A stretch of 64,000 nt of DNA. It comes from Azophilus sp965247035 (GTDB taxonomy: Bacteria; Pseudomonadota; Gammaproteobacteria; Pseudomonadales; Azotimanducaceae). A program made the position numbers and the translations under genes. The stretch covers positions 186,001 through 250,000 of the forward strand of contig CBDFGJ010000003.1 in assembly GCA_965247035.1 (NCBI GenBank), given 5' to 3'. This document shows positions 1 to 9,001 of this stretch, one piece after another (position 1 is the stretch's first letter; the number at the start of each line of letters is the position of its first letter). The notes under the pieces are model-generated. The model had not been told where the DNA came from. It saw nothing but the letters and a program-made list of their open reading frames with translations, and ran no database searches.

Positions 1-1017
1 ATCGCCGTCCCGTTCCTGCTGGCCGCCTTCATCGCCACCATCGCCGCCACGCCCATGCGCTGGCTGGAGCGGCGCGGTTTGCCGGACTGGCTCGCCATCA
101 CCTTGGTTATGGCGACGATCTTCGTGCTGCTGCTCGGCATTGGGGCCTTGGTGGTGCAATCGGCCAACGCCTTCACCGCCAAACTGCCCTTCTACCAAGA
201 GCGCCTGACAGCCATATTCACTGGCGCAGTGGCTTGGCTGGCACCTTTGGGCATTGAATTGTCTAGGGATCTTATTATCGAGAACTTCAATCCGGGCACT
301 GCTTTCACCTTGGCTGGCGATGCCTTGGCCGGCCTCGGCGGCACGCTTTCCAACAGCTTCCTCATACTGTTGACGGTGATCTTCATTCTCGCTGAAGCCT
401 CAAGCTTTCCGAAAAAATTAAAGGAGATTCTAAAGCGGCCGGAAGACTCCATGCCCTACTTCGTTCGCTTTGCCGAGAACGTGAACCGTTACATGGCCAT
501 CAAGTCAACGATGAGCTTGGCCACCGGAGTGGCGGTCACCATCTTCCTGACGCTGCTGGGCGTCGATTTCCCCATTCTTTGGGGCATCCTCGCCTTTCTG
601 CTGAATTTCGTACCCAATATCGGCTCCATCATCGCAGCGGTGCCGCCGGTGTTGCTAGCGCTGGTGCAGCTTGGTCCACTGCCGGCGCTGCTGGCCTTGC
701 TGGGGTATGTAGCGCTCAACATCGGGTTGGGCAATTTCGTCGAGCCGCGCTTTATGGGTCGGGGCTTGGGGTTGTCCACGCTGGTCGTGTTTTTATCCCT
801 AGTGCTTTGGGGTTGGCTGTTCGGCCCTGTGGGCATGTTGCTGGCCGTGCCCTTGACCATGACCGTGAAAATTGCCTTGGAGGCGAATCCTTCCACTTTT
901 TGGTTGGCAGTGCTGCTTGGCCCGGCCAACGAGGCCGAAGCGGCTGAGCCGCCGGAATCCGCCGCCTCGGGTGCCATGAGAAAGCATGAGGTGCCCTCAG
1001 ACCTAGGGAACCTCTGA
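1..1017 (+). CDS. AI-2E family transporter (5' truncated by window)
   Basis: The reading frame is open from the first base, so the gene starts before the window; the internal ATG at 55 is probably not the start. The visible 338 residues carry several hydrophobic segments, and the C-terminal half matches the AI-2E/PerM permease family (PF01594): a membrane stretch around 'LLNFVPNIGSI' is followed by an EP-R motif ('FVEPRFMGRGLGLS') and a final long hydrophobic pair. Members are inner-membrane proteins exporting small molecules or ions; the substrate cannot be told from sequence. The C-terminal tail of about 30 residues is hydrophilic. Family assignment is firm, function is not. Confidence 0.85.
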   Translation: MAVPFLLAAFIATIAATPMRWLERRGLPDWLAITLVMATIFVLLLGIGALVVQSANAFTAKLPFYQERLTAIFTGAVAWLAPLGIELSRDLIIENFNPGTAFTLAGDALAGLGGTLSNSFLILLTVIFILAEASSFPKKLKEILKRPEDSMPYFVRFAENVNRYMAIKSTMSLATGVAVTIFLTLLGVDFPILWGILAFLLNFVPNIGSIIAAVPPVLLALVQLGPLPALLALLGYVALNIGLGNFVEPRFMGRGLGLSTLVVFLSLVLWGWLFGPVGMLLAVPLTMTVKIALEANPSTFWLAVLLGPANEAEAAEPPESAASGAMRKHEVPSDLGNL

Positions 1018-1216
1018 TCAACTTCCAAGACTTGGCCATCGCATGGCATCTGGAGTCATTTGTCATCTATTTTCAATGATTGGCACGTCATCGAAAAAGA
1101 TTGGTCTTGTTGCGCTGCGAAAGCCTGCGAATATTTTAGAGGTTTCCTAGTGCTCCCCGACCAACAACGCGACCAGACCGATAGGTGTAAAGTCAATGCT
1201 GCACATGAACCCCCAT

Positions 1217-1348
1217 GCCCCGGCCAAGCGAGCGCGGTGAGAAAGCGCCTAGCGGAAGGCCCCCTTGTTGGTGCGATCACTTGGCGCACGATAACATCAT
1301 GGCCAAGCGAGAAAACGCCTGCCGGAAGGCTGCCCTGTTGGCGGGATG
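1217..1348 (+). repeat. Degenerate direct repeat upstream of the aminotransferase gene
   Basis: Two imperfect copies of roughly 50-60 bp lie in tandem, near 1217-1280 and 1300-1348. Both begin GGCCAAGCGAG and share the pattern AACGCCT..CGGAAGG..GCCCTGTTGG with substitutions and a short indel. They fill much of the 1018-1376 gap, where no other gene is visible. An in-frame open stretch runs through them into the aminotransferase but looks non-coding. Origin unknown. Confidence 0.45.
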
Positions 1349-1376
1349 CCGGGCCCATGCGTTGGTGCGCCCAAGC

Positions 1377-2468
1377 GTGAACTATGAGCGCCAGAACATT
1401 CGCGCCCTAGCAGGCTACGCTTGGGGCGAACAGCCTCGGCAGCTGAACCTGTGCAAGCTGAACACCAACGAAAATCCATATCCGCCAAGCCCCGAGGTGG
1501 AGGCGGCGCTGCGGGCCTTTTCCGCCGCCGAGTTACGCACCTACCCTCAACCCACCGCAGACTCGTTGCGCGGCAAGCTGGCCGAACTGCATGGGTTGGA
1601 CTTAGACAACGTGCTCATCACCCACGGTGGCGACGAAGCGCTGCGCTTGGCGGTCACGACCTTCGTCGAACCAAGCACTCCCTTAGGCTGCGCTGCGCCC
1701 AGCTATTCTCTGTATCCCGTGCTGGCCGGCATTCAAGATGCGCCACTGCTGCAAGCGGCTTACACGGAAGACTGGAAGCCGCCGATCAACTTGGCCCAAC
1801 TCGCCAACGACGCCGGCACCCGCCTAACCTGCATAGCCAACCCTCATGCGCCCTCCGGCCAACTGCTTGGGGTTGACGAGTGCGCCCAGCTAGCCGCCGA
1901 CTTGGACGGCGTGCTGTTGCTTGACGAGGCCTACGCGGATTTCGTGTACCCCCGTTTGGCCTACCACACCCCGCCCTTGCTGAACGCTTTTGACAACCTG
2001 CTGATACTGCGATCCTTCTCCAAGGGCTATAGCCTGTCAGGGCTGCGTTTGGGCTACCTGCTTGGTCATCCCACCTTAATCGCGCCGATGCTCACCAAAA
2101 CCCGTGACAGCTACAATGTTGACGCCATCAGCCAAACCCTCGGCCTAGCCGCGGTGCAGGACCAAGCCTATGCGCGTGAAACCTGGCGCAAGGTGCAGGC
2201 GGAACGGGCGCGTTTGCGCACCGATCTCGCCAATCGGGGGCTGCACTGCCCCGCCTCCGAAGCCAATTTCCTATTGGCTACCGTTCCTAGCGGCGCTAAG
2301 CTAGGGGCCAAGGAACTATACCAAGCGCTCAAGGAGCAAGGTATTTTGGTGCGATACTTTGATGCGCCGCGGCTTGTTGACAAGTTGCGCATCACCGTTG
2401 GCACGCCTGCTCAGAACCAACGCCTAATCAATGCTCTAGATCTCTTGATCGCCGATGTTTCCGCTTAG
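1377..2468 (+). CDS. hisC: Histidinol-phosphate aminotransferase-like, class I/II PLP enzyme
   Basis: A PLP-dependent fold I aminotransferase of about 363 residues. Family marks include the N-terminal 'LNTNENPYPPSP' loop, the 'YPQPTADSLRGKLAE' helix, the Asp of 'LLLDEAYADF' and the PLP Schiff-base lysine in 'RSFSKGYSLSGLRLGY'. HisC converts imidazole-acetol phosphate to histidinol phosphate with glutamate; close paralogues act on aromatic or other amino acids, so the substrate is inferred. The frame is open further upstream (ATG at 1215 and 1302), but the homologous part begins at 'VNYERQNIRALAGYAW', so the GTG at 1377 is preferred. The 3' end overlaps the rhomboid gene by 14 bp, suggesting translational coupling. 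Confidence 0.8.
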   Translation: MNYERQNIRALAGYAWGEQPRQLNLCKLNTNENPYPPSPEVEAALRAFSAAELRTYPQPTADSLRGKLAELHGLDLDNVLITHGGDEALRLAVTTFVEPSTPLGCAAPSYSLYPVLAGIQDAPLLQAAYTEDWKPPINLAQLANDAGTRLTCIANPHAPSGQLLGVDECAQLAADLDGVLLLDEAYADFVYPRLAYHTPPLLNAFDNLLILRSFSKGYSLSGLRLGYLLGHPTLIAPMLTKTRDSYNVDAISQTLGLAAVQDQAYARETWRKVQAERARLRTDLANRGLHCPASEANFLLATVPSGAKLGAKELYQALKEQGILVRYFDAPRLVDKLRITVGTPAQNQRLINALDLLIADVSA

Positions 2469-3219
2469 AGGCGACATTCCCACCCTGCGCACGCCGTTCG
2501 CAATGATCGCCATCCTCGCGCTCAATGCGCTGGTCTGGTTTTTTGTGCAGGGCTTTGGCCAGAACCCATCCTTGGCCGAGTCCCTGTGCCTCTATGCGTT
2601 GGTGCCCGCCGACCTCTTGGGCCTGATTGAGAGCGGCGCTAGATTTCCGGTCAGCGAACTCCTGGTCTGCCAACGCGAAGGAGAGCCACACCTAAAAACC
2701 CTAGTGACCTCCATGTTCATGCACGGCGGCTGGTTTCATATTCTCGGCAACATGTGGTTTCTGTGGGTGTTTGGCGACAACATAGAGGACGCCATGGGAC
2801 CAGCGCGGTTCATCGCCTTCTACATCCTGTGCGGCTTGGCGGCGGCGGCGGCGCAAATCATCTCCCACCCAGCCAGCGCCGTTCCCATGGTGGGGGCGTC
2901 CGGCGCCATTGGCGGGGTGATGGGCGGCTACGCTTTGCTTTATCCAAGGGCGCGGGTGCAAACCCTCGTCATTCTCGGCTTCTACATCACCACCATCCGG
3001 GTGCCAGCCTTCGTTATGCTGGGCTATTGGTTCCTGCTGCAAATCTTGGGCGGCCTGCCTGCGCTTGGCGCCAGCGGCGACGGGGTCGCTTTCTGGGCTC
3101 ATGTGGGCGGCTTTGTGGCCGGTCTGGCCTTGGTGCATGTCTTCAAGCGGCCGGATTACGTCGTGCCCGGCCGCTCATCGGCAGCCCGGCGCACTACCTC
3201 CGATTCCCGTTGGTTTTAG
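2455..3219 (+). CDS. Rhomboid family intramembrane serine protease
   Basis: A 254-residue polytopic membrane protein. The rhomboid signature is complete: a 'HGGWFHILGNMWFLWVFG' segment (TM with the conserved His/Asn region), the catalytic serine S149 in GASGAIGG, and the catalytic histidine H216 in 'FWAHVGGFVAG'. A long loop follows the first TM segment, as in bacterial rhomboids of this type. The enzyme would cleave single-pass membrane substrates within the inner membrane; no substrate is suggested by neighbours. The start overlaps the end of the aminotransferase gene by 14 bp, so the pair is probably co-transcribed. Confidence 0.9.
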   Translation: MFPLRGDIPTLRTPFAMIAILALNALVWFFVQGFGQNPSLAESLCLYALVPADLLGLIESGARFPVSELLVCQREGEPHLKTLVTSMFMHGGWFHILGNMWFLWVFGDNIEDAMGPARFIAFYILCGLAAAAAQIISHPASAVPMVGASGAIGGVMGGYALLYPRARVQTLVILGFYITTIRVPAFVMLGYWFLLQILGGLPALGASGDGVAFWAHVGGFVAGLALVHVFKRPDYVVPGRSSAARRTTSDSRWF

Positions 3220-3315
3220 CCTGTCCTGCTCCCCACCAACCCGAAAAAAGGGGAGTTGTGTAGGACAGTCCGCAAAGGTGTTGAGCCCGTTCATTTTTTT
3301 GAGTCACGTTGCTCG

Positions 3316-3410
3316 ACGTGCTGCCGATTTCGGAATTTTTTCGTTCAGGCGGCCAAGGAAAACTTGTCCGAGAATTCGGCCTGTGTCAACAAGCTGTACG
3401 GGCTCAGGAC
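3316..3410 (-). repeat. Miniature IS end, copy R1
   Basis: On the minus strand the last codons of an integrase-type transposase can be read (L-T-Q-A-E-F-S-D-K-F-S-L-A-A-stop, coding 3389 to 3345). On one side lies TGTACGGGCTCAG (near 3396) and on the other an AATTCCGAAAT-type right end. The same unit recurs near 22.4, 58.3 and 59.7 kb. It sits in the 3220-3543 gap, where no intact gene is seen. It is probably a deletion derivative of an IS; only the 3' coding end survives. Confidence 0.6.
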
Positions 3411-3543
3411 CTTTACAGACTTTGCTGCACAATTCCCAAACAAAGCGCCATTAGGGCAACTTCTTTCAATGCCAAGGCACATTCGGGTCGCGTTCGCCCG
3501 GAACAGCTTTTTTTGCCGGGACTGCCATTAACCCCCGCTCCAC

Positions 3544-4737
3544 CTAACGGCTTTCGTGCGCCGTTAGCGCGTTGTAGCCAAACACACCCGCCAGCGCATT
3601 TTTTGGCCGCATCAACTTGATGCCGATGTTTCGCATTGCGGCTTTGGCCCCTCGCATATGGAAGAGATTGGCATTGCGCCTTGAAACGGCCTGAATGCGC
3701 GCTGTTCGCTTCATGCGTAAATCCGCGTAGGCCAGAAGCTCAGGCAAAAGGTCCGAAGTTGTCTTGGCGCGCCCGAGGCATCGCGCCAGAACCGCACCGT
3801 CTTCAATCGACATGGCCGCGCCCTGGGCCATGAACGGCAAAGTCGGGTGGCAGGCGTCGCCTAGCAGCGTGACCCGCCCACTGCCCCAACTGGACATGGG
3901 TTGGCGGTCGAACAGCGCCCACTTGAACAAGGAGTCCCCCTCAGCGTTGTCGATCAGAGACTGGATGTCTGCATGCCAGCCGGCGAAGTCAGCTTTCAAT
4001 TCCTCGTACTCCCCGCGCTCATGCCAAGATTCAATCTGCCAACCCGCCTTCTCAACAACGCAGACGCAATTCACCAGTTCACCTCGGCGCACGTAGTAGT
4101 GAACGAAGTGCTTGCCGGGGCCCCACCAAACCGTTGCCATCGGACGAATCATCCCTTGAGGCAACCGGCCCGCCGGCACCAAGGCTCGCCAAGCGAGATT
4201 GCCGGTAAAGGCCGGCGATTCCGGGCCGAACAACCCATCGCGCACCACGGAGCGAATGCCGTCCGCGCCAACTAGCACATCAGCCCGATGGGTCTCTTCA
4301 GCCCCTTGGCGCAGAACCTTCAGCACCACCCCCTCGCCATCTTGCGCAAAACCCGTAACCTTGGAATTTGTGCGCAGGTCAATGCCTTCATTTGCCGTTT
4401 CCGCCTGCGCCAGCACGCCTATCAGGTCAGCTCGGTGGATGTGCAAATATGGAAAGCCAAATGCTCGTTCAGCACTGTCACCCAGACTGGTCTCGGCCAG
4501 CACGCGGCCCGTGCGCCATGCCCGCATTTGCCCACCTTGCGGATGGCAGGAAACCGCCCGCAAAGCATCTTCAAGCCCAACGTCGAAAAGCACCCGCGTG
4601 CAGTTGGGGCTGAGTTGTATGCCGGCGCCAATCTCGCCCAACTCCGGCGCCTGCTCGAACACTTTGACCTCGAACCCCTGCCGCGCCAAAGACAGGGCCG
4701 CGGACAACCCGCCTATGCCGCCGCCGGAAATCAGCAC
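3544..4737 (-). CDS. FAD-dependent aromatic-ring monooxygenase (salicylate hydroxylase-like)
   Basis: A 397-residue group A flavoprotein monooxygenase. The Rossmann FAD motif GGGIGGLSAALSLARQGF is at the N-terminus, the DG motif is 'VLVGADGIRSVVRDGLF' and the second FAD motif is 'VTLLGDACHPTLPFMAQGA'. These place it with salicylate, 3-hydroxybenzoate and kynurenine-type hydroxylases, which use NAD(P)H and O2 to hydroxylate aromatic rings in the cytoplasm. The substrate is unknown. The GTG at 4737 is the listed start; a strong AAGGAGG lies 17 bases upstream, so a slightly earlier non-ATG start is possible. No clear operon partner; the downstream side carries an IS remnant. Confidence 0.85.
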   Translation of the reverse strand: MLISGGGIGGLSAALSLARQGFEVKVFEQAPELGEIGAGIQLSPNCTRVLFDVGLEDALRAVSCHPQGGQMRAWRTGRVLAETSLGDSAERAFGFPYLHIHRADLIGVLAQAETANEGIDLRTNSKVTGFAQDGEGVVLKVLRQGAEETHRADVLVGADGIRSVVRDGLFGPESPAFTGNLAWRALVPAGRLPQGMIRPMATVWWGPGKHFVHYYVRRGELVNCVCVVEKAGWQIESWHERGEYEELKADFAGWHADIQSLIDNAEGDSLFKWALFDRQPMSSWGSGRVTLLGDACHPTLPFMAQGAAMSIEDGAVLARCLGRAKTTSDLLPELLAYADLRMKRTARIQAVSRRNANLFHMRGAKAAMRNIGIKLMRPKNALAGVFGYNALTAHESR

Positions 4738-5120
4738 ACTTCCCTTTGCCGTGGCCGCCTCCTTGATTCGTTGAACAAATTGACCCTGACAGGCGGAGAA
4801 AATCTACCTGAAACGCTATGCACTTCCGGCGCTGGACCTATGCCTTTGGAGCTTTTGCTCAGGTGGTCTGCTGCCCGGGATTGAGCAGGCTAAGATGCTC
4901 GAAGGGTGCTTTTAGGTCAAGTGTGCAGTTGGGGCCTGTGCTCGTTGCGGAAGCAATGTTGCTCGACGAGGGCGATGCCGGCACCATGGCGGAAATTGTC
5001 TGAACCAACAGTCCCTAGCGGATGAATGAGCAAAGACCAAAATTCTTGTAAACTGGACGCATCGGAAATCCACTGCGATGAGCAGTCCACTCAAAAAACA
5101 TCACCATCAAGAGAGCAGTT
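4738..5120. other. Intergenic gap, no gene recognised
   Basis: This 383-bp divergent spacer lies between the FAD monooxygenase and the LLM oxidoreductase. It should contain both promoters, but no convincing -35/-10 pair or operator palindrome was found by eye. A short open frame at 4818-5003 has no recognisable features and is not called. Confidence 0.5.
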
Positions 5121-6026
5121 ATGTCAGATCGCCTACCGGCCGTTAGTCTCGTCGCCGTACCCGGTCGCCGCTTGAAGACCCTTGAAGTTGCGCAGGAGAT
5201 TGAGCGGCGCGGGTTTCCTGGAATTTACGGCCCCAGCCTCGGCGACAACCTGGCTCTGTGCGAAGCCGTTGCGCTGCGCACCAGCCATATTGAGATCGGC
5301 ACCAGCATCGCGCCTATCTATACGCGTCACGTCAATGAATTCGCCCATCAAGCCTCATTCATTCACGAGATTTCCGGTGGGCGCTTTCGCTTCGGCATCG
5401 GCGTCAGCCACCAACCCGCCCTGCAGCGCCTTGGCATCACCAGCGGCAAGCCGTTGCGCGACATCCGGCGCTTTGTGCAGGACCTTCGAGCCGTGCCCAG
5501 GGCCGGGGAATTGCCGCCCCTTATTCTGGCGACGCTGCGCGGCGGCATGATTCGCTTGGCCGGGGACATCGCCGATGGCATCGTCTTCGCCAATGGCGCG
5601 AGCAGCCATATGGCCGCTTCCCTCGCCAATCTCAGCGACGAGGCGCGGACAGGCGACAAGTTCTTCATCGGCAACATGATCCCCACCTGCATCTGCGATG
5701 ACGAAGCCGCGGCCATGGCGGTGAACCGGCGCACACTAACCAGCTACGCCTCTTTGCCCAATTACCGCAACTACTGGAAGGAAGCCGGTTACGTCGAGGA
5801 AATGGAAGGCGTCGAGGCCGCCATTCAGGCCGGCGAGCGCGACCGGGTGGCAAGCTGCCTTTCGGACCGCTGGCTAGCCGACACCACCCTGTTCGGCTCC
5901 GCCGCTAAGGTGCGGGAAGGCATCGAGTCTTGGTTTGATGTCGGCGTCAAGACGCCCATCATCGTCCCGTCTTCAGCTTCCGGCGGGCAGATGCAGGCCC
6001 TCGAAGAGTTCTTTTCCATCTGGTGA
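5121..6026 (+). CDS. LLM-class flavin-dependent oxidoreductase
   Basis: A 301-residue luciferase-like TIM-barrel protein. Family features are 'IGTSIAPIYTRHVNEFAHQA' (substrate pocket region), 'GGRFRFGIGVSHQPALQRLG' and 'LAGDIADGIVFANG'. Members oxidise or reduce small organic substrates with FMN or coenzyme F420. The GIGVSH-type loop is common in proteins annotated as F420-dependent, but the cofactor is not proven here. The ATG at 5121 is preceded by an AAGAGAG ribosome-binding site. The gene stands alone between divergent and unrelated neighbours. Confidence 0.8.
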   Translation: MSDRLPAVSLVAVPGRRLKTLEVAQEIERRGFPGIYGPSLGDNLALCEAVALRTSHIEIGTSIAPIYTRHVNEFAHQASFIHEISGGRFRFGIGVSHQPALQRLGITSGKPLRDIRRFVQDLRAVPRAGELPPLILATLRGGMIRLAGDIADGIVFANGASSHMAASLANLSDEARTGDKFFIGNMIPTCICDDEAAAMAVNRRTLTSYASLPNYRNYWKEAGYVEEMEGVEAAIQAGERDRVASCLSDRWLADTTLFGSAAKVREGIESWFDVGVKTPIIVPSSASGGQMQALEEFFSIW

Positions 6027-6239
6027 TCAACAGGGCTTGCTTGTGCAATCAGCCAAGCCACCGCCACGTTCGCGCCGGTGTCGCGCAACCACAGCAAGCG
6101 CGATGCGACGGTTTATCAGGCTAAGGCGGAGAGATCGCATTCTTGCCCCAGGCGGTGGTTGGGAACCAGACTGACGAAGCCACAAAAAGCCGCTTGGATG
6201 AGGGTATATTTGGCCTTGGTGAAGCAATCGGGGATTGAG

Positions 6240-6731
6240 GTGCAACTCTGGTTGATACGACATGCGAAATCCTCTTGGAACAGTCCGGCGCTAAGTGATT
6301 TCGAACGCCCGTTGAACCAAAGAGGGGAACGGGATGGCCCAAGAATGCAGGCTTGGCTGGCCAGCCAACCCCATCCGGCTGAGTGGATTTGGACCAGCGA
6401 CGCGGCTAGAGCACTGGCCACCGCCAACTTTGTTGCTCAAGCCTTTCCAAGCGCCACCCTGACCGCCGACCATCGCCTTTACGGCGCAACTGCCAACACC
6501 CTGTTGCGCGTTATTGGGGAAACGCCCACCTCCGTGAAAACCTTGGCGGTGGTGGCCCACAATCCAGGCATTACTTTGTGTCTGAATTTGCTAACCGGTC
6601 GGCAAGTAGTGCAAAACCTGCCATCGTTTGGCGCAGCCTTGCTGCAATGGCAGGGCGACACCCACTCAGCAGCGTCCGGCCTAGCCAGCTTACTGGCGCT
6701 GACCAGCCCCAAAGCGCTGCCCGTCAACTAA
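6240..6731 (+). CDS. sixA: Phosphohistidine phosphatase SixA-like
   Basis: A small single-domain histidine phosphatase. The catalytic RHG-type motif is 'LIRHAKSSW' close to the start; the distal catalytic histidine is in 'LAVVAHNPGI'. Length (about 163 residues) and the 'SDFERPLNQRGERDG' segment are typical of SixA, which removes phosphate from histidine phosphotransfer domains. The GTG at 6240 places the motif a few residues from the N-terminus as in relatives. An in-frame ATG at 6198 would add 14 residues; the frame is open further up without similarity. Confidence 0.8.
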   Translation: MQLWLIRHAKSSWNSPALSDFERPLNQRGERDGPRMQAWLASQPHPAEWIWTSDAARALATANFVAQAFPSATLTADHRLYGATANTLLRVIGETPTSVKTLAVVAHNPGITLCLNLLTGRQVVQNLPSFGAALLQWQGDTHSAASGLASLLALTSPKALPVN

Positions 6732-6760
6732 CCGCAATCCAAGCGGTCGGGCCTGAAGTG

Positions 6761-6898
6761 GAGTGGGCTTGCACCGCCAACCTGCCGGCGCGTTAAGCTC
6801 GTGCTTGCGCCTATGTTCCCGGCGCGACGATGGGGCCGTGCATCGGCAGGCCAGCAGCGCAATCCCGCTCGGAACCCAGTCACGCCGCAAGCCCACTC
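6761..6898. repeat. MITE-like element, copy M1
   Basis: The element is bounded by a perfect 12-bp terminal inverted repeat, GAGTGGGCTTGC at 6761-6772 and GCAAGCCCACTC at 6887-6898. The interior shares long blocks (TGCCGGCGCGTTAAGCT, GTGCTTGCGCC, GGGGCCGTG, TCGGCAGG) with copies near 45.9 and 59.9 kb. The similar flank extends to about 6955. No coding capacity. It fills the gap between sixA and the cupin gene. Confidence 0.7.
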
Positions 6899-6986
6899 GG
6901 CACCAAGCCTCGACCAGGCCCGCTTTATTTTAGGTCGTACCGTGAAAGGCATCGCCTCATGAGCATCCATGTTGTCAACATGGGAG

Positions 6987-7943
6987 CTAAAGACCTGGTG
7001 CCGCAAGCAAGCATTGCGCCTCATCATGCGCCCGCAATTGATGCCGTCCAAGCCCATCAGCGGTAATGAAGCAGGCTTCCTCCGGCTTTAAGCGCAGGGC
7101 TCCCAATTGCAACGTCCCCTGCACGGCGATGCAAAGCGCGTAGGGCGCATCCTTTGGCAAAGAGACTTGGCGACCGGCCGCCAAGGACATGCGCCAAACG
7201 CCGAAGCCGGCAAACGACGCAATCAACTCCACCCCGGGCGCCACCGACTTGAACCGAGGTTTTGGCGGCGCCTCCAAGTTCATTCGAGCAACGGCGGTCT
7301 TGCTGTCCCAATGGTCTTGGGTCAACACCTTCTGTGCGAAGGAAATGATGTGGCGTTCATAGGTCGGCGTCTGGAACTCCACCACTCGAACGCCGTGTTG
7401 CAGCGCGTGAGGTGTCCAAGGCAGCAGCACCACAACATCCCCAACCCGAAGCGGCGCCAAGGCGGTGAACTGCTCCATGGCAAGGCGATGGCGCTGCTCC
7501 TTGCGCTTAAGCCCGGCCTCGCCTGCATCAATGGCCCGGCGCACCTGCTCGTAGCGTTGCACCGCCTCAAGATAGCTGGCGCGAAAAGCCGCATCGCTTG
7601 AGTAGCTTCGCCGCAGGGCTTGGTTCATGCCCAAGCGGATCTGGCCCTGGCCGTCCGGCCAAGCGTCCGCATCAATGGCAGTAACCACATAGACTTCCTG
7701 TTTTTTGGCGTGAACCTCGAAGTAGAGGTCCCCTGCAATGGGCGTAGGCACCGGGTCCAATTGCTTCAGTAAAATCACCGGGCGACGGATGCCAACGGCT
7801 TCGAGATAGGCGGACAGGGGCATCTCACCTTGGCTGGTCAACACCCTGCTTTCGCCGCGCACCTCAATGGCGGAATGCCAAATCTCGTGTCCCCAAGGCT
7901 TGGGCACCACCGCCGGCAGCAACTTGGCGGGTTCTTTCCGCAA
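6987..7943 (-). CDS. Mannose-6-phosphate isomerase-like cupin protein
   Basis: About 318 residues with the layout of class I phosphomannose isomerases: an N-terminal 'PKPWGHEIWHS', a metal-binding cupin strand 'YFEVHAKKQEVYVV', and 'LLPWTPHALQHGVRVVEFQ' followed by 'TYERHIISFAQKVLTQDHWD'. Classical PMI interconverts fructose-6-P and mannose-6-P with a bound metal; this variant carries an extra helical insert (about residues 110-160), so the sugar substrate is uncertain. No ATG is available. The frame opens at a TTG at 7994, but the TTG at 7943 fits better with a TATAAC-like -10 near 7999-8004. Divergent from alkA. Confidence 0.7.
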   Translation of the reverse strand: MRKEPAKLLPAVVPKPWGHEIWHSAIEVRGESRVLTSQGEMPLSAYLEAVGIRRPVILLKQLDPVPTPIAGDLYFEVHAKKQEVYVVTAIDADAWPDGQGQIRLGMNQALRRSYSSDAAFRASYLEAVQRYEQVRRAIDAGEAGLKRKEQRHRLAMEQFTALAPLRVGDVVVLLPWTPHALQHGVRVVEFQTPTYERHIISFAQKVLTQDHWDSKTAVARMNLEAPPKPRFKSVAPGVELIASFAGFGVWRMSLAAGRQVSLPKDAPYALCIAVQGTLQLGALRLKPEEACFITADGLGRHQLRAHDEAQCLLAAPGL

Positions 7944-7998
7944 TGAATTAATTTCAGTCAATGTTCGAATACAGCAGGGTTTTCGCCAAGCCAAGGGT

Positions 7999-8004
7999 TA
8001 TAAT
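7999..8004 (+). promoter_or_regulatory. Putative -10 element for alkA
   Basis: A perfect TATAAT lies upstream of the repair operon, about 157 bases before the chosen alkA start. No good -35 is seen at 17 bases. The same bases read TTATAA, so they could also serve the divergent cupin gene. Confidence 0.35.
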
Positions 8005-8160
8005 GCTGAAACTCTAGACAATTCCAACACAGAAATTTTGCCGCCTGAGCTTGCAGCATACCGAACTTCATCCTTGCCCCGCCCGGCCCTCAGCGAGGTT
8101 GGGTCCACACCAGCCGCCTTCTCCCAACCTAACGTCTGCGACAACCGCCGAAGCAGGGCG

Positions 8161-8985
8161 GTGAGGCTGTTGCTGCCGACCCGCCAACCCTACAACGCGC
8201 CTTGGATGTTTGCATTTCTGCGCAAGCGCGCCTTGGGCGGTATCGAGGTTGTGCAGGGCCTGCGCTACCGACGCCTTGTGTCCTGCCCGGGTGACCCGCC
8301 TGAGTGGGCGGAGGTTCGATGGAGCAAGCGTGGGCTTGATGTGCGCATTCCGTCATCGGCTCAGGGGCGCAGCAGCGAATTGTTGACGCGCATCAGCCGG
8401 CTGTTCGACCTTGATGCGGATTCTGCCGTCATCGATCGGCACTTGGCGTCGGACCCGATCCTAGCACCTTGGGTGGGCGAAGCCCCGGGATTACGCATAC
8501 CGGGCGCTTGGAACGGCTTCGAGACCGCGGTTCGAGCTGTCTTGGGTCAGCAAGTCAGCGTCGCCCAAGCCACTAATCTGGCCACCCGGCTGGTTGAGCG
8601 ATTCGGCCAGCGCGCGTTCCCTGAACCGAAATCACTCCAGCACGCGGACATCGCCACCATCGGCATACCGGGCAAACGGGCGCAAGCAATCCGCGCTCTA
8701 GCAACCGCAACCGCTGAGGGCGCACTGCAGCTACAAGATGGGGTGGACAGCCAAAACATGCAGGCGGCGCTTTGTCGGCTGCCCGGCATCGGCCCTTGGA
8801 CCGCATCCTACATTGCCTTGCGGGTGGGGCGGGATCCGAACGCCTTTCTCGCCGGCGACAGCGTGGTGTGCAAGATGCTGGGCGGCACGCCAAGGGGTGC
8901 CGAACAACGTGCGCTGGCCTGGGCCCCTTGGCGCGGTTACGCGGTCATGTATCTTTGGTATGGCGCAGCCAACAAGCCCAATTAA
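8161..8985 (+). CDS. alkA: DNA-3-methyladenine glycosylase II (AlkA-like)
   Basis: A 274-residue HhH-GPD DNA glycosylase that excises alkylated bases. The AlkA N-terminal domain is recognisable ('LPTRQPYNAPWMFAFL', 'RYRRL'), followed by 'AVLGQQVSVAQA', the helix-hairpin-helix 'LPGIGPWTASYIALR' and the catalytic Asp equivalent D233 in 'FLAGDSVV'. The frame is open to 7867, but homology begins at the GTG at 8161. The upstream open stretch lacks an Ada domain, so this is not an Ada-AlkA fusion. It is followed after 16 bp by ogt, giving an alkylation-repair operon. Confidence 0.82.
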   Translation: MRLLLPTRQPYNAPWMFAFLRKRALGGIEVVQGLRYRRLVSCPGDPPEWAEVRWSKRGLDVRIPSSAQGRSSELLTRISRLFDLDADSAVIDRHLASDPILAPWVGEAPGLRIPGAWNGFETAVRAVLGQQVSVAQATNLATRLVERFGQRAFPEPKSLQHADIATIGIPGKRAQAIRALATATAEGALQLQDGVDSQNMQAALCRLPGIGPWTASYIALRVGRDPNAFLAGDSVVCKMLGGTPRGAEQRALAWAPWRGYAVMYLWYGAANKPN

Positions 8986-9001
8986 TTAAGGAGTTACTCC
9001 A

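Noticed and set aside
4818..5003. 61-codon open frame in the 4.7-5.1 kb spacer
   Set aside because: No ribosome-binding site or motif; it probably overlaps promoters of the divergent genes.
7867..8160. N-terminal Ada domain in front of AlkA
   Set aside because: The open stretch upstream of 8161 has no Ada methyl-acceptor or HTH motif and begins before the likely promoter.
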